Positions 8,464 through 17,923 of a stretch of 50,642 nucleotides of DNA are shown piece by piece. Made by a program: the position numbers and the translations under genes. The notes beneath the pieces are model-generated. The model had not been told where the DNA came from. It searched no databases and was given only the letters and a program-made list of their open reading frames with translations. Source of the DNA: Paracoccaceae bacterium (GTDB taxonomy: Bacteria > Pseudomonadota > Alphaproteobacteria > Rhodobacterales > Rhodobacteraceae); NCBI GenBank assembly GCA_024304855.1, contig JAMWZG010000003.1:259-50900 (forward strand). The letters are read 5' to 3'. Every line of letters begins with the position of its first letter. Within the stretch, counting starts at the first letter, position 1.

Positions 8464-9962
8464 GCCAGAGGGCGCCGGATCGGCCGTCCCGGGGCCGCAT
8501 TGGTGTCAAGAATACCATCCGTGATGACAGGCACACCACCAACGATCAGATGGCGCACTCCCTCGGACGGCTGGCTCATGGCTACGAAATCCGCCCTGTC
8601 GTCAAGCGCGTTCAGATCCAGCAGGACCAGATCCGCGTCACACCCTTCCTGCAAGCGGACTTTCTTTGCAATCTGCGGGGCGCAGCCCTCGATCACCTTG
8701 CCGGGCAGGATTGTGCATTTGGCCAATGCCTCCATCAACGGCATGGTGGCGCGGTCACGCACATAATCCTTGAGAAAGCGGATGAAGGTCGCAGACGAAC
8801 GCGGATGCGCGGACAGTCGTTCCGGCAGGGGCCATTCCATTCCTTCGTAGATACTGCCATCGGTATCGGTCCACGGCATCGCGTCCGACGCGATCGACCC
8901 GCCCGGATAGGTCACGGACAGGTCCAGAAGGCGACGATGCTCCTCATTCAATTCGACATCCAGAAAATGCCACATGACCAGATCGCTGGGCGCCCTGTCG
9001 CGGGCCTCTTTGATATCGTCGCGGCCAGTAAACCTGTGATGGTTGTGGATCAGTTCGATGTTTGAATATACGCTACCTGTACGTTCGGTGAAATTGGGGT
9101 CCATGAAGAAACCCGCGCTAACAACCGTCGCACCCGTGCCATAGGGATAGGCTTCGGTCGTGATGGGTAACCCCTGCTGTTGGGCCTTTGCCACCAGCTC
9201 AACCACCCGCTCGATATCCATCAAAGAGGTCGAGTTCAGGTGACAGATGTGCATATGCGCACCCGTCGCGCCAGCAAGACCAATCAAGCGGACGTAGCTA
9301 TCCACAGAGCTTTGCGGGTCGATATTGCTGAGATAGGCGATATGCGTGAAGGTCGGCGTTTTGAACGCGGTAGCCAGATCGCAGATATCCGCCATTTCCT
9401 TGACGCCGGCGCCGGGCGCATAGCCGTTCGGCAGGCCGATGCCGATTGCCCCGTCGTCCAGACCTTGCCGCACCAGTTTGACGATCTGCGCGGTTTGGTT
9501 CGGCGTTGCCGCGTCAGTGGACCAGCGCATGTCATCGGCGCCCGCCCCCATTTGGTCAATGGGATGCACCTGCGGGTCCAGTGTTATGTCCCCCAGCACG
9601 GCCTTGCGCGCAAAGATCCACGCTGCGGCAGTGCCATAATTCAGAACGCGCGGAATGTCAGATTGCCGCTCATACCAACCGGCGACGGGAAGCGCCCCCA
9701 CTTCCAGCTCGAGTGTCGTCGTCACTCCATCGAAAGCCTGCATCCTGTCGGCTGCGACTGATTGGCCATGAGCATGAAGATCTAGGAAGCCTGGGGCTAC
9801 GATCAGACCGGCCGCGTCAATTTCTGCGCGGCCAGTTTCTTCCACAGTCCCAATGCGCGCAATTGTGCCGTCTTTGATCGCGACATCGCACACCGTATCG
9901 AAACCCGTCTCGGGGTCCATTACCCGTCCCCCACGGATCACTGTATCAAACATGGATGTCAT
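8460..9962 (-). CDS. amidohydrolase, N-acyl-D-amino-acid deacylase-like
   Basis: A 500-aa amidohydrolase-superfamily enzyme. The N-terminal beta-sandwich and GFLDLHAHGQS metal motif (HxH) are followed by the later histidines in FTHIAYLSN and MHICHLNS and the catalytic Asp in ASDAMPW. This is the D-aminoacylase/dihydroorotase-like layout. It would cleave an N-acyl or cyclic amide bond, plausibly freeing a D-amino acid that the FAD oxidase of the same operon then oxidises. Start and stop overlap the neighbours by 4 nt on both sides. The substrate is not proven. Confidence 0.8.
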   Translation of the reverse strand: MTSMFDTVIRGGRVMDPETGFDTVCDVAIKDGTIARIGTVEETGRAEIDAAGLIVAPGFLDLHAHGQSVAADRMQAFDGVTTTLELEVGALPVAGWYERQSDIPRVLNYGTAAAWIFARKAVLGDITLDPQVHPIDQMGAGADDMRWSTDAATPNQTAQIVKLVRQGLDDGAIGIGLPNGYAPGAGVKEMADICDLATAFKTPTFTHIAYLSNIDPQSSVDSYVRLIGLAGATGAHMHICHLNSTSLMDIERVVELVAKAQQQGLPITTEAYPYGTGATVVSAGFFMDPNFTERTGSVYSNIELIHNHHRFTGRDDIKEARDRAPSDLVMWHFLDVELNEEHRRLLDLSVTYPGGSIASDAMPWTDTDGSIYEGMEWPLPERLSAHPRSSATFIRFLKDYVRDRATMPLMEALAKCTILPGKVIEGCAPQIAKKVRLQEGCDADLVLLDLNALDDRADFVAMSQPSEGVRHLIVGGVPVITDGILDTNAAPGRPIRRPLA

Positions 9963-11422
9963 TGATCATTCCGTTCGGCAAAAGGGTTCTGGGTCTTTGG
10001 CCAATAATTGTCATCGCGCTTGGTGAACGGGATGATGGTGAAGTCGGGCGTGATGGCGCCTGGTGTCGCAAGGTGGATGATCTCTGCCGCGATCGGCGCA
10101 AATCCGTCATAGAAATGTTGCGATGACTTCACCACGATGTACTTCATTTTGCGCAGGTCCAGACCCGTGTTCTCGAACGCTTGCGGATGAAACGTCTGGG
10201 TTCGTTTGGTGTTGACGATGATATGCAGGCCATCTGCCTCCAGCCAGACGCAATCGCCCATGTTCATCGCGGCGCTGCCAAGATGCTGGACCGCGTCGCG
10301 GGCGATCCCGCGCACCGTGACAGTTAGGTCAACCGGATCACCGGACATCGGGCCAATCTTGCCGCCGATCCGCACGGCCATCTCTGCACCAATACCGGCG
10401 TCCATGCACATACCCACCAGAACCGGGTCCCAGAAGGTGCCGAAGGCGATGTCTTTGAACCCGCGGTCCAAAGCGGCACGCAAAACATAGGTCGCATCGG
10501 ACGGGGCACCGCCACCCGCATTGTCGGCGAAATCGGCCATCACGACTGGCGCACCATTCACGGCCAGCGCCCGTTCGATCCCCTCGTCCATCGGGGGGAA
10601 GCGGCGCAGCTGGTCACGGATATCCCAAAGCCCCTGCCCCAGCGTTTGCGCCCGCGCCTGCGCCAGATCAGCATCGCCATCTGTGATCACCAAGGTGCGG
10701 GTGCCTGCGCGCGGATTGTCCCCCCATGGGAAGCCATGCGCCAGCGACACCGACAGAACACCGTCCTTGCCTTCCATGGCGGACATCATATCGACATAGC
10801 TGCGCACCGGCTCGAACGGCGTGTGATACATCGCCATCATCCGGCAGTCGTAGTCGCGCATAACGGGATTGATCCGCCCTTCGGCGGCATCCGCACAGAT
10901 CGCGAACAGTTCCTCGGCTCGTTCCTTGACGTCGATATGCGGGTATTCCTTGTAGCAGATGATCGCGGTCGCATTGTGCAACATCGCCTCGGTCAGGTGG
11001 CAATGGGGGTCAAGCTCCAGCCCGATCTTGGCCTGCGGCCCGACAATGTCCCGCATCCGGGCCATCATGTCGCCCTCGCAATCGTCATAGCCCTGCGCAA
11101 TCATCGCGCCATGCATCGACATCAGAACGATATCCACCGGCATTGCGGCGCGCAGATCGTCCAGAATGTCGTCACGCATGGTTTCATAGACCTCGCGCAC
11201 GGTCGGTCCGGCGGGCTGTGCATAGGTCGACAATCCTTCGACCACGTCCCAGCCCCGCTCCTCGGCGCGGCGACGCCAGACAGTGACGGCCGCCGCATAA
11301 AGACCCGCCTCTCCGCGCGAGGCTTTCTTTGTGTGCAGATGCTCTCGAAACCCGCTCCACCCAGTCGGGATAGGCGAGAATGAGTTTGTCTCGGTCGCCA
11401 GCGATGCCATGAACAGTTTCAT
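9959..11422 (-). CDS. M81-family metallopeptidase, MlrC-like
   Basis: A 487-aa protein that starts with the family signature MASLATETNSFSP. The zinc ligands are visible in LELDPHCH and the following YPHID. The C-terminal MlrC domain includes ADFADNAGGGAPSD. MlrC was first described in degradation of linearised microcystin, but most members are in unrelated peptide or amide catabolic operons, as here. It overlaps the small TRAP permease gene upstream and the amidohydrolase gene downstream by 4 nt each. Confidence 0.85.
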   Translation of the reverse strand: MKLFMASLATETNSFSPIPTGWSGFREHLHTKKASRGEAGLYAAAVTVWRRRAEERGWDVVEGLSTYAQPAGPTVREVYETMRDDILDDLRAAMPVDIVLMSMHGAMIAQGYDDCEGDMMARMRDIVGPQAKIGLELDPHCHLTEAMLHNATAIICYKEYPHIDVKERAEELFAICADAAEGRINPVMRDYDCRMMAMYHTPFEPVRSYVDMMSAMEGKDGVLSVSLAHGFPWGDNPRAGTRTLVITDGDADLAQARAQTLGQGLWDIRDQLRRFPPMDEGIERALAVNGAPVVMADFADNAGGGAPSDATYVLRAALDRGFKDIAFGTFWDPVLVGMCMDAGIGAEMAVRIGGKIGPMSGDPVDLTVTVRGIARDAVQHLGSAAMNMGDCVWLEADGLHIIVNTKRTQTFHPQAFENTGLDLRKMKYIVVKSSQHFYDGFAPIAAEIIHLATPGAITPDFTIIPFTKRDDNYWPKTQNPFAERNDQ

Positions 11423-11943
11423 TTTGTCTTCCTTATTTCGCTGAAAGCAACCGCCAAATCGGCCAGAACGTGCAGGACGATCAGCGTAAAGGCCAACGGG
11501 ATTGCGACGCCGAATATCGTCATCGGCAGGTCCATCGTTTCGGTTTGCCGTCCTGCAAGGCGCGCAAGATACCCCCGCGACACGTCACCCCCCGGCCCAA
11601 AGAAGCTGAACCACAGAATAGGCAATATGAAGCACAGCACACCCAGGGACCGTATGATCGTATAGACCAACCCGCGCGTGCCACGCAGCGTCAGCGCATC
11701 GGGGAAAAGGGTCGGATCGCGGCGCAACCGAAAGGCGCAGGACGCCCCCAGAAGCCCGCCCCACACCATGGAAAAACGCGCCAGTTCCTCGGTCCAGATG
11801 GGGGGTTGGTTCAGAAGATAGCGGGCGACGACCTGCCAGCCTGCGGCCGCCAGCATCACGGCCACGGCCAGTGCTGCGCCCACAAGCGCCACACGGTTCA
11901 GACCGTCCGAAAGCCGGTTCAGAAGATGTGCCATCGCCCGCAT
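11419..11943 (-). CDS. TRAP transporter small permease, DctQ-like
   Basis: A 174-aa membrane protein with four predicted hydrophobic segments and the family motif PPIWTEELARFSMVWGGLLGA. It joins the large permease at 12956-14239 and the binding protein at 11947-12918 to form a tripartite, ion-gradient-driven importer. Only 3 nt separate it from the dctP-like stop. Confidence 0.85.
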   Translation of the reverse strand: MRAMAHLLNRLSDGLNRVALVGAALAVAVMLAAAGWQVVARYLLNQPPIWTEELARFSMVWGGLLGASCAFRLRRDPTLFPDALTLRGTRGLVYTIIRSLGVLCFILPILWFSFFGPGGDVSRGYLARLAGRQTETMDLPMTIFGVAIPLAFTLIVLHVLADLAVAFSEIRKTK

Positions 11944-11946
11944 CGT

Positions 11947-12918
11947 TCAGCGCCCGACTGCCGCGTTCCAGGCCTCAAGCGCGCCTTCGGGCATGTCGGT
12001 TGCCAGATAGATGGGCTGGCTGGCTGCGCGGAATTTCTCGCGCTCCTCGGGGCTGAGTTCGATCACCTCGATCCCGGCCTCCTCCAACTCCTTCAGCACA
12101 GCGCTGTCATCCGAAACCAGTTCACGATTGGCCGCATGCGCCTTGTCCACGGCGTCCTGAACGATCTGCTTTTCTTCATCAGAAAGCCCCTGATACCAGT
12201 CCTCGGACGCAATCGCGACACGGACCGACGCGCTCATCTGGGCATTGGTGAAGTATTTGATAAACGCCGTATGCCCATAGGTCAGCGGAACGAAGGCAGG
12301 GTTGATATAGCCCCCGGCCACGCCGGTTTGCAGCGCGTTGGGCACCTCGGACCAGGACACGATTGTCCCTTTCGATCCCCAGTTTTCAAAGGTTGTGATC
12401 TGCACCTCGTCCAGTGCCCGCATCCGCACGCCCTTCATGTCGTCAAAGGTCCGGATTGGCACTTCTGTCGTGAAAATCCCCGACGGGGTTCCGGTATAGA
12501 CAATGTCCAGCACTCGGACGCCTTTGGGAGTGGTTCCCTCGTTTATGCGTTCAAGCATACCGCCTTCTGCCAGCGCCATGTCCAGTTGCGCCATATCATC
12601 AAAGAAATAGGGCATCATCGCGCCAAAGATCGTCGCATCCAGCGTGCCCGCGGATTTGGCATCCGACATCGACACTTCCAGCAGACCCTGGCTGACCTGA
12701 TCCAGACGCTCGGCTTCTTCGCCCAGCGCGTTGCGCTCGTATTCCCGCGCCTCGATGCCATTTTCGTTCAGATGCTGGCCAAAGGTATGCGCCCAGACGT
12801 AGGTGCCTGACTTTTCCAGATCCGGCGGACTGTCCAGCGCGATCTTGACCTCAGCCATGGCCGGCAGGGCCAGCGCAAGCGACACGGCGGTTCCTGCAAG
12901 TATGTCTCTCAATTTCAT
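11947..12918 (-). CDS. TRAP transporter substrate-binding protein, DctP-like
   Basis: A 323-aa periplasmic protein with a Sec signal peptide (about residues 1-22, ending LALPAMAEV). The DctP fold is recognisable from the FDDMKGVRMRALD region, whose arginine normally holds the ligand carboxylate, and from the conserved C-terminal helices. It captures an organic acid, likely an N-acyl or other modified amino acid given its operon partners. 37 bp separate it from the large permease gene. Confidence 0.85.
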   Translation of the reverse strand: MKLRDILAGTAVSLALALPAMAEVKIALDSPPDLEKSGTYVWAHTFGQHLNENGIEAREYERNALGEEAERLDQVSQGLLEVSMSDAKSAGTLDATIFGAMMPYFFDDMAQLDMALAEGGMLERINEGTTPKGVRVLDIVYTGTPSGIFTTEVPIRTFDDMKGVRMRALDEVQITTFENWGSKGTIVSWSEVPNALQTGVAGGYINPAFVPLTYGHTAFIKYFTNAQMSASVRVAIASEDWYQGLSDEEKQIVQDAVDKAHAANRELVSDDSAVLKELEEAGIEVIELSPEEREKFRAASQPIYLATDMPEGALEAWNAAVGR

Positions 12919-12955
12919 GATGTTATCCTTCCCTGAGTGTTGATGTGTCTTTCGA

Positions 12956-14239
12956 TCATTTCCACAAACCCAATGTGCGCGGCAGCCACAGGCTGATCTC
13001 TGGCGTGAAGACCAGAATTCCCAGCACCACCAGTTCAGCGATCAGAAACGGCATGACCGCGCGCGCCAGCTTCCAGTAATCCACACCCGTCACCGTGGAC
13101 ACGATCAGCAAGCAACTTCCCAGCGGGGGCGACACCAGACCGACGCTGAGATTGAAACAAATCACGATACCCAGATGCACCGGGTCCGCCCCATTGGCCA
13201 AAGCGACTGGCGCCAGCAAGGGAACCAGCAACGCCAGCGCGACGGGCACATCCATGACCATACCTGCAACGATGAAAATCAAGTTCATGACGATCATGAA
13301 GCCAAGTGGACCAAGCCCCATTTGTTCGACCAAACCCGCAATCGCCTGCGGGATACGCTCGAGGGCGGCAAGGTGCCCGAACGCGGCGACGGCGCAGAGG
13401 ATCATGAAAATGGAGCCTGTCAGCACAGCCGTGCGCGAGAAACTTTCCCAAAGGTCAACCGGCGTCAGAGGCGAGTAGAACAGTGCCGCGATGACGGCCG
13501 CCACCACTGCCACCGCGGCAGCTTCGGTTGGGGTCATCCATCCCAGAACGATACCGCCCACGATGATGAAGGGAAGAAACAGAGCAGGCAGAGCTGCAAA
13601 GATCGCGGGAAACAGTGGCGGGCTGTCCCCCTTTTCGATCCGCGGATGGTCATCGCGCCACGCATACCAGCCATTGACGGCGAACAGCATCGCGGCCAGC
13701 AGCAATCCGGGCAAGATCCCCGCCACGAACAGCGCCGCAACCGAGGTTTGCATGATCGCGCCGTAGAAGATCAGGATGATCGACGGGGGCACGATCGGGC
13801 CAATGATCGACGAGGCTGCGGTGATGGCACCGGCGTATTCTGCGGAATAGCCGCGCGCGCGCATCTCTGGCACCAGCGTATTCGACAAGGCCGCAGCATC
13901 CGCGACCGCAGACCCCGAAATCCCGGCAAAGAAAACCGAGGTCATGATATTCACATGCCCCAGTCCGCCGCGCAGTCGCCCGATCAGGGCCATCGACAGA
14001 TCAATCAGCGCCTTGGTGACGCCGCCACGGTTCATCAACTCGCCCGCGAGGATGAACAGCGGCATGGCAAGCAGCGAGAATACACTGATCTGGGAAAAGA
14101 CCTTCTGCGGCAGGACCGCCAGATAACGCGTATTGTCTGAAAGGATGAACGTCAGCACAGCCGCCCCGCCGATCACATACGCCAGCGCGAGCCCCGAGGC
14201 GAGCAATGCGGCGATGACAAACGGAATAACCCAGATCAT
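12956..14239 (-). CDS. TRAP transporter large permease, DctM-like
   Basis: A 427-aa protein with about twelve hydrophobic segments and typical DctM motifs: LAMPLFILAGELMNRGG, FFAGISGSAVADAAALS, IGPIVPPSI and the second-half VSPPLGSCLL. Its ATG overlaps the stop of the FAD oxidase gene (4 nt), showing that the oxidase and the importer are co-translated. Confidence 0.88.
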   Translation of the reverse strand: MIWVIPFVIAALLASGLALAYVIGGAAVLTFILSDNTRYLAVLPQKVFSQISVFSLLAMPLFILAGELMNRGGVTKALIDLSMALIGRLRGGLGHVNIMTSVFFAGISGSAVADAAALSNTLVPEMRARGYSAEYAGAITAASSIIGPIVPPSIILIFYGAIMQTSVAALFVAGILPGLLLAAMLFAVNGWYAWRDDHPRIEKGDSPPLFPAIFAALPALFLPFIIVGGIVLGWMTPTEAAAVAVVAAVIAALFYSPLTPVDLWESFSRTAVLTGSIFMILCAVAAFGHLAALERIPQAIAGLVEQMGLGPLGFMIVMNLIFIVAGMVMDVPVALALLVPLLAPVALANGADPVHLGIVICFNLSVGLVSPPLGSCLLIVSTVTGVDYWKLARAVMPFLIAELVVLGILVFTPEISLWLPRTLGLWK

Positions 14240-15378
14240 GCTGCAAGGCCCTTTCGGTCGGAAGCTACATTCGCAGCTTCAAAACCCTCGGCCTGAATAT
14301 GCGCGGGGACGGGCCGCCCCTGGACAAGCGCCGCGGCCAGTTTCGCAGCCGCGGGGGCAGACTGAATTCCATAACCACCCTGTCCCGCCATCCAGAAAAA
14401 GCCTGGCGCGACAGTGGAATATCCGATCACAGGTTCCTTGTCGGCAACGAAACTCCGCAACCCGGCCCATTTGTTTTCGATGCGCCGGATATCAAGGTTG
14501 AAAGCCGTCATGATACGGTCGGCGCAAATCGCGACGTCAATCTCCTCAGGCTGCGCATCCTGTGGGTCCGTCGGGGTTTCATCCGCGGGCGAGATCAGCA
14601 ACCGCCCGGCATCGGGCTTGAGGTAGAACCGCTCGTCCACATCTATGGTGATCGGGGCATCGCGATGCGTGAAGCCATCCGGCTCGGCGATCACCATGGC
14701 GGTGCGGCGCTTTGGGACAAGACCGATCGTCCCGGCACAGGCCAGCTTGCCAAGTTGATCAGCCCAAGCCCCGGCTGCATTGACCACGACGCTGGCAGAG
14801 ACACGGCCTTTTCTGGTCTGCACGTCCCACCGATCACCGTCGCGGGACAACGCCTCGACCCCTGCATCGGTGATCAGCGCGCCATTGCGGGCCTTGAACT
14901 GACGCAGATACCCTTGGTGCAGGGCCGCGACGTCGATATCCTGTCCGCCTGCATCCAACATGCCAGCCGTGGCATAGCCCTCTCGCAGCAGGGGTTGGTG
15001 CTGACGCAACTCGGCCGCATCCAGCAACGCGACCTGTGTTTCCAAAGAGGCGACCGCGATCAACGCCTCGAGAGAGTTTCTCTGATCGGCTCGGGCGATC
15101 ATCAGAATTTGACGTGGTGACAAAAGCGGAACGGCGGCAAAGCCTGTCGGCGGCGCATCAAAGAAATGCCGGGATGCGCGGGTCAGGGCACGCACCCCGG
15201 AGGGGCCGTAACTCGGGGCAAAAACCGCAGCTGACCGCCCGGTGGTGTGATAGCCCGGCTGCGCCTCCATCTCGACAAGCGCCACGTCAACACTGGCGGC
15301 AAGCTCGGCTGCGACCGATGCTCCTGCGATGCCCGCACCGATGACGATGACATCGAAAATTTCTTCTGACCCCAGCAC
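14236..15378 (-). CDS. FAD-dependent oxidoreductase, DadA/glycine-oxidase-like
   Basis: A 380-aa DAO-family flavoprotein. The dinucleotide-binding motif VIGAGIAGASVAAELA lies at the N-terminus, the FAD contact TTGRSAA follows, and the C-terminal second FAD motif reads MAGQGGYGIQSAPA. It probably oxidises an amino acid, perhaps the D-amino acid released by the downstream amidohydrolase, to the keto acid. It is the first gene of the minus-strand operon and lies opposite the XRE-cupin regulator across a 143-bp AT-rich gap. Confidence 0.83.
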   Translation of the reverse strand: MLGSEEIFDVIVIGAGIAGASVAAELAASVDVALVEMEAQPGYHTTGRSAAVFAPSYGPSGVRALTRASRHFFDAPPTGFAAVPLLSPRQILMIARADQRNSLEALIAVASLETQVALLDAAELRQHQPLLREGYATAGMLDAGGQDIDVAALHQGYLRQFKARNGALITDAGVEALSRDGDRWDVQTRKGRVSASVVVNAAGAWADQLGKLACAGTIGLVPKRRTAMVIAEPDGFTHRDAPITIDVDERFYLKPDAGRLLISPADETPTDPQDAQPEEIDVAICADRIMTAFNLDIRRIENKWAGLRSFVADKEPVIGYSTVAPGFFWMAGQGGYGIQSAPAAAKLAAALVQGRPVPAHIQAEGFEAANVASDRKGLAA

Positions 15379-15521
15379 GCGCCGATTTCTCCTACGAATC
15401 CTCTTTCTCGACCGTAGAGAGAAATTTTCAATTCACAATAAAATTTTTACTATACGAAAAATATACCCATTTTCTTTCGCATCCCTTAAACACTCGGCAG
15501 GACGTTGAAGATGGAGGCACC
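15379..15521. promoter_or_regulatory. divergent promoter region, FAD oxidase operon/XRE regulator
   Basis: A short AT-rich gap between two GC-richer genes transcribed away from each other. It contains TTTTTACTATACGAAAAA (15444-15461), two 5-nt inverted arms around TATA. That is a candidate site for the XRE-cupin regulator encoded at 15522, but a single weak dyad is thin evidence. Confidence 0.4.
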
Positions 15522-16118
15522 ATGACGACTGCGCAGGTTCTGGGCGCGCGGCTGCGTAAACTACGAAGGGCGCGGCAATTGACACTCAGCGAATTAGCTG
15601 CCCAGTCTGGCGTCGCGCTGTCGACGATTTCCAAGATTGAGAACGGGGCGCTGTCGCCCACACTGGACAAGGTTTCGCGACTGGCAAATGGCCTCAACAT
15701 AACGATCTCTCAATTGATCGGCGAGGACAACAGCGTCGCTGCAGAGCCACCACCAAACAGCCGCCTTGTGCCTGCGCGAACCGACGACGGCATCCTGATT
15801 GATACGCAGAATTACGAGTATCGCTATCTGTGCGGAGAGTTGAAAAACAAACGCATGATTCCGATCCGCGCCCGCATCAAAGCAGCAACGATGCAGGAAT
15901 TTGGTCCCCTGGAACGTCATGGCGGTGAAGAGTTCCTCATCGTCCTCGAAGGGACAATCGAGGTACACACAGAGTTCTATGCCCCCGTCACCCTGCAACG
16001 CGGTGAGGGGATATACCTCGACTCGACCATGGGTCACGCCTACCTGAGTGCAGGAGACGTTGATGCAGAGGCCCTTTGCATTTGCACCGAGGTCATGCGC
16101 CCACAGGACACCCAGTAA
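15522..16118 (+). CDS. XRE-family regulator with C-terminal cupin domain
   Basis: A 198-aa protein: helix-turn-helix at about residues 7-62 (LRKLRRARQLTLSELAAQSG and following) and a cupin sensor at about 110-190 (GGEEFLIVLEGTIEVH, then GEGIYLDSTMGHAY). This architecture usually senses the substrate of the adjacent catabolic operon, often an amino acid or amine. It is divergent from the oxidase/TRAP operon and most likely controls it. GGAGG lies just before the ATG. Confidence 0.88.
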   Translation: MTTAQVLGARLRKLRRARQLTLSELAAQSGVALSTISKIENGALSPTLDKVSRLANGLNITISQLIGEDNSVAAEPPPNSRLVPARTDDGILIDTQNYEYRYLCGELKNKRMIPIRARIKAATMQEFGPLERHGGEEFLIVLEGTIEVHTEFYAPVTLQRGEGIYLDSTMGHAYLSAGDVDAEALCICTEVMRPQDTQ

Positions 16119-16231
16119 CCCTTTGCGTGACACCTTTCGGACATCGTTGATGGGAGCCCGATCTGATGCCACGCAAATCTTCTAGTGTCTTGGGCAATTT
16201 ACCAGCGGTGTTGCTGGAGGCCAACGCCGTT

Positions 16232-16621
16232 CTATGATCCTGCCAATGGCTTCTCAGCCGCCGAGTGGGCTGCAATATAGCCAAAGGTCAGCGCTGGGCC
16301 GAGCGTTATCCCTGCCCCCGGGTAAGTTCCCCCCATGATCGAACCTGCGTCGTTGCCGCAGGCAAAAAGACCTGAAATCGCATGGCCTTCCGGAGTCACC
16401 ACGCGGGCTTGCGGATCAATGGGAAGACCGACTGATGCTCCGATATCGCCCGGGTACAAGCGGATTGCATAGAAGGGCCCTTTGGCCAATGGGCCAAGGC
16501 AGGGGTTGGGTTTCATATCAGGATCGCCGAGATACCTGTTATAGGCCGTGCTTCCTTTCCCGTCGTCCTTATCCTCGCCTGCGACGACAAACCCGTTCAC
16601 CCGAGATGCAGTGTCCGCCAA
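16232..16621 (-). pseudogene. C-terminal remnant of an FAD-binding oxidoreductase
   Basis: 129 codons match only the end of flavoproteins of the ketosteroid-dehydrogenase/fumarate-reductase type. The C-terminal FAD motif reads GLFACGNDAGSIMGGTYPGAG followed by TFGYIAA. A full-length member would be about 500-570 aa, so the N-terminal three quarters are missing. Upstream of about 16621 the frame runs into unrelated recombinase-like sequence. It is a decayed fragment, not a working gene. Confidence 0.75.
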
Positions 16622-16900
16622 TGACCCTTTTCGTTGAGCGCCTCAGCCAGTTCGGAATAGCTGGTGCGGCCAGAATACAGCGATGCGGCTACCTCTTTGG
16701 CGGTTGCCACTCTTTGTTCCTTTGCGTCCATCGCGTAGCCGTTCAGCAACCTCGTGGAGATCGCGAGGACGGTCGCGGGTCATCGCCAGTAGCACCGCTT
16801 CACGGCGAAACTCCGGTGTCGCGCTGTTTCCGCTGCCAATAGAACAACTCCTAGTTCCTCAGTTGGTGCTCTACACTTTTTCAGGACAAGTCGATAGCGT
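16622..16900 (-). mobile_element. mosaic of transposase and recombinase remnants
   Basis: On the minus strand, 16782-16835 reads GSGNSATPEFRREAVLLAM, which resembles the start of an IS3-type OrfA. Then 16622-16722 reads, in another frame, KEVAASLYSGRTSYSELAEALNEKG cut into pieces such as TSYSELAEALNEKG, resembling the domain that follows the catalytic part of large serine recombinases. Frames change and stops intervene, so nothing is intact. The LysR stop codon lies just at its edge (16902). Confidence 0.45.
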
Positions 16901-16901
16901 C

Positions 16902-17819
16902 TTATCCCAGCATAAGCTTAACATCAGCCACCGTTACCGATGACCGATCTCTCACTTGCTGCATGAACTGATCCGACAGCGAGTTGCGAGGCCAGGATGA
17001 TGAACTGATAAGAGCGATTTGTATGGTTGGGTTCTCATCGAACTGAAGCACACTGAGACCATCCGTCGAATTCTTAAAGTACATCGCCGTCAGAGCATCA
17101 ACCATCGCGACCCCCAGACCCTGACGTGCTAGTTCGCATGCCACATAAGTCGTGAAAGTTTGTATTCTTCGGCCGGAAAAGTGTAGGATCGGCCGTAGCA
17201 GATCATCGAAAAAGCTGGGAGAATAGTCAAAGGTTGAAAGCGTGATCAAGCTTTGGCCAGCTAGATCCGCAGGGGTCAACCTTGCTTTTCTTGCAAGAGG
17301 GTGATCCTTAGAAAGCACTGCGACCATAGGCAAATCCATCAATGGTTCGGCTATGATTCCTTTCTCAGTTCCCGACATGGCAATGCCGAGATCTGCCCTG
17401 CCGGCGGCAACCCATTTGTTCACCCAGTTTGAGCTTCGGACAGGAAAAGATGCCGAAACCTGCGGATAAAGCTTCAACAAAGGTGCCACCACTTCAGGCA
17501 ACCAGCGGTGCGCAATCAACGGCATGGCGGCAATCTGCACCTCACCGTGTCGGTGTTGTGACAGATCGCTCATAAAAGAGTTCAGCTTCGCCAAACCTGA
17601 GTACAACTGCTCCACCTGCTGATGAAGGGCAATCGCCTCTGAGTTGGGTAGCAGCTTGTTTCCGGTTCTGAGAAACAAAGACAAGCCAAGTTTCTCCTCA
17701 AGCAGCGATAGGTGCTTGCTCACAGACGGCTGCGAAACGTTCAAGCGTCGCGCTGCTTCCGACACAGAGCCACACTCCATCACGGCTTTGAAAACTTCGA
17801 TTTGGCGAACATTCAACAT
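16902..17819 (-). CDS. LysR-family transcriptional regulator
   Basis: A 305-aa LysR regulator. The winged helix occupies residues 1-60 (IEVFKAVMECGSVSEAARRL, then NVSQPSVSKHLSLLEEKLG). The effector-binding domain is about 90-295. It is divergent from the M24/TRAP/hydantoinase operon with a 104-bp gap and probably activates it in response to the transported compound. Its 3' end abuts mobile-element remnants but the protein appears full length. Confidence 0.9.
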   Translation of the reverse strand: MLNVRQIEVFKAVMECGSVSEAARRLNVSQPSVSKHLSLLEEKLGLSLFLRTGNKLLPNSEAIALHQQVEQLYSGLAKLNSFMSDLSQHRHGEVQIAAMPLIAHRWLPEVVAPLLKLYPQVSASFPVRSSNWVNKWVAAGRADLGIAMSGTEKGIIAEPLMDLPMVAVLSKDHPLARKARLTPADLAGQSLITLSTFDYSPSFFDDLLRPILHFSGRRIQTFTTYVACELARQGLGVAMVDALTAMYFKNSTDGLSVLQFDENPTIQIALISSSSWPRNSLSDQFMQQVRDRSSVTVADVKLMLG

Positions 17820-17923
17820 GATGCAAGTATAACTTTTTTTCGATGCGTGTCTAAATAAATCAATTTTTCTCTATCATTGAAGTTCTCTAGGGTTCCGTAA
17901 GGACACTCAATTGGGGACTCTGA
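17820..17923. promoter_or_regulatory. divergent promoter region, LysR/M24-TRAP-Hyu operon
   Basis: A 104-bp AT-rich gap between divergent genes, the normal place for a LysR operator. I do not see one clear T-N11-A dyad that stands out from the AT-rich background. GGGGA (17913-17917) serves as ribosome site for the M24 gene. Confidence 0.45.

Noticed and set aside
11470-12810. Long plus-strand open frame (446 codons) opposite the TRAP genes
   Set aside because: It mirrors the GC-rich DctQ and DctP genes, has a His/Arg/Gln-rich composition and no recognisable motif.
13175-14140. Long plus-strand open frame (321 codons) opposite the DctM gene
   Set aside because: A shadow of a strongly coding minus-strand gene; biased composition with no domain.
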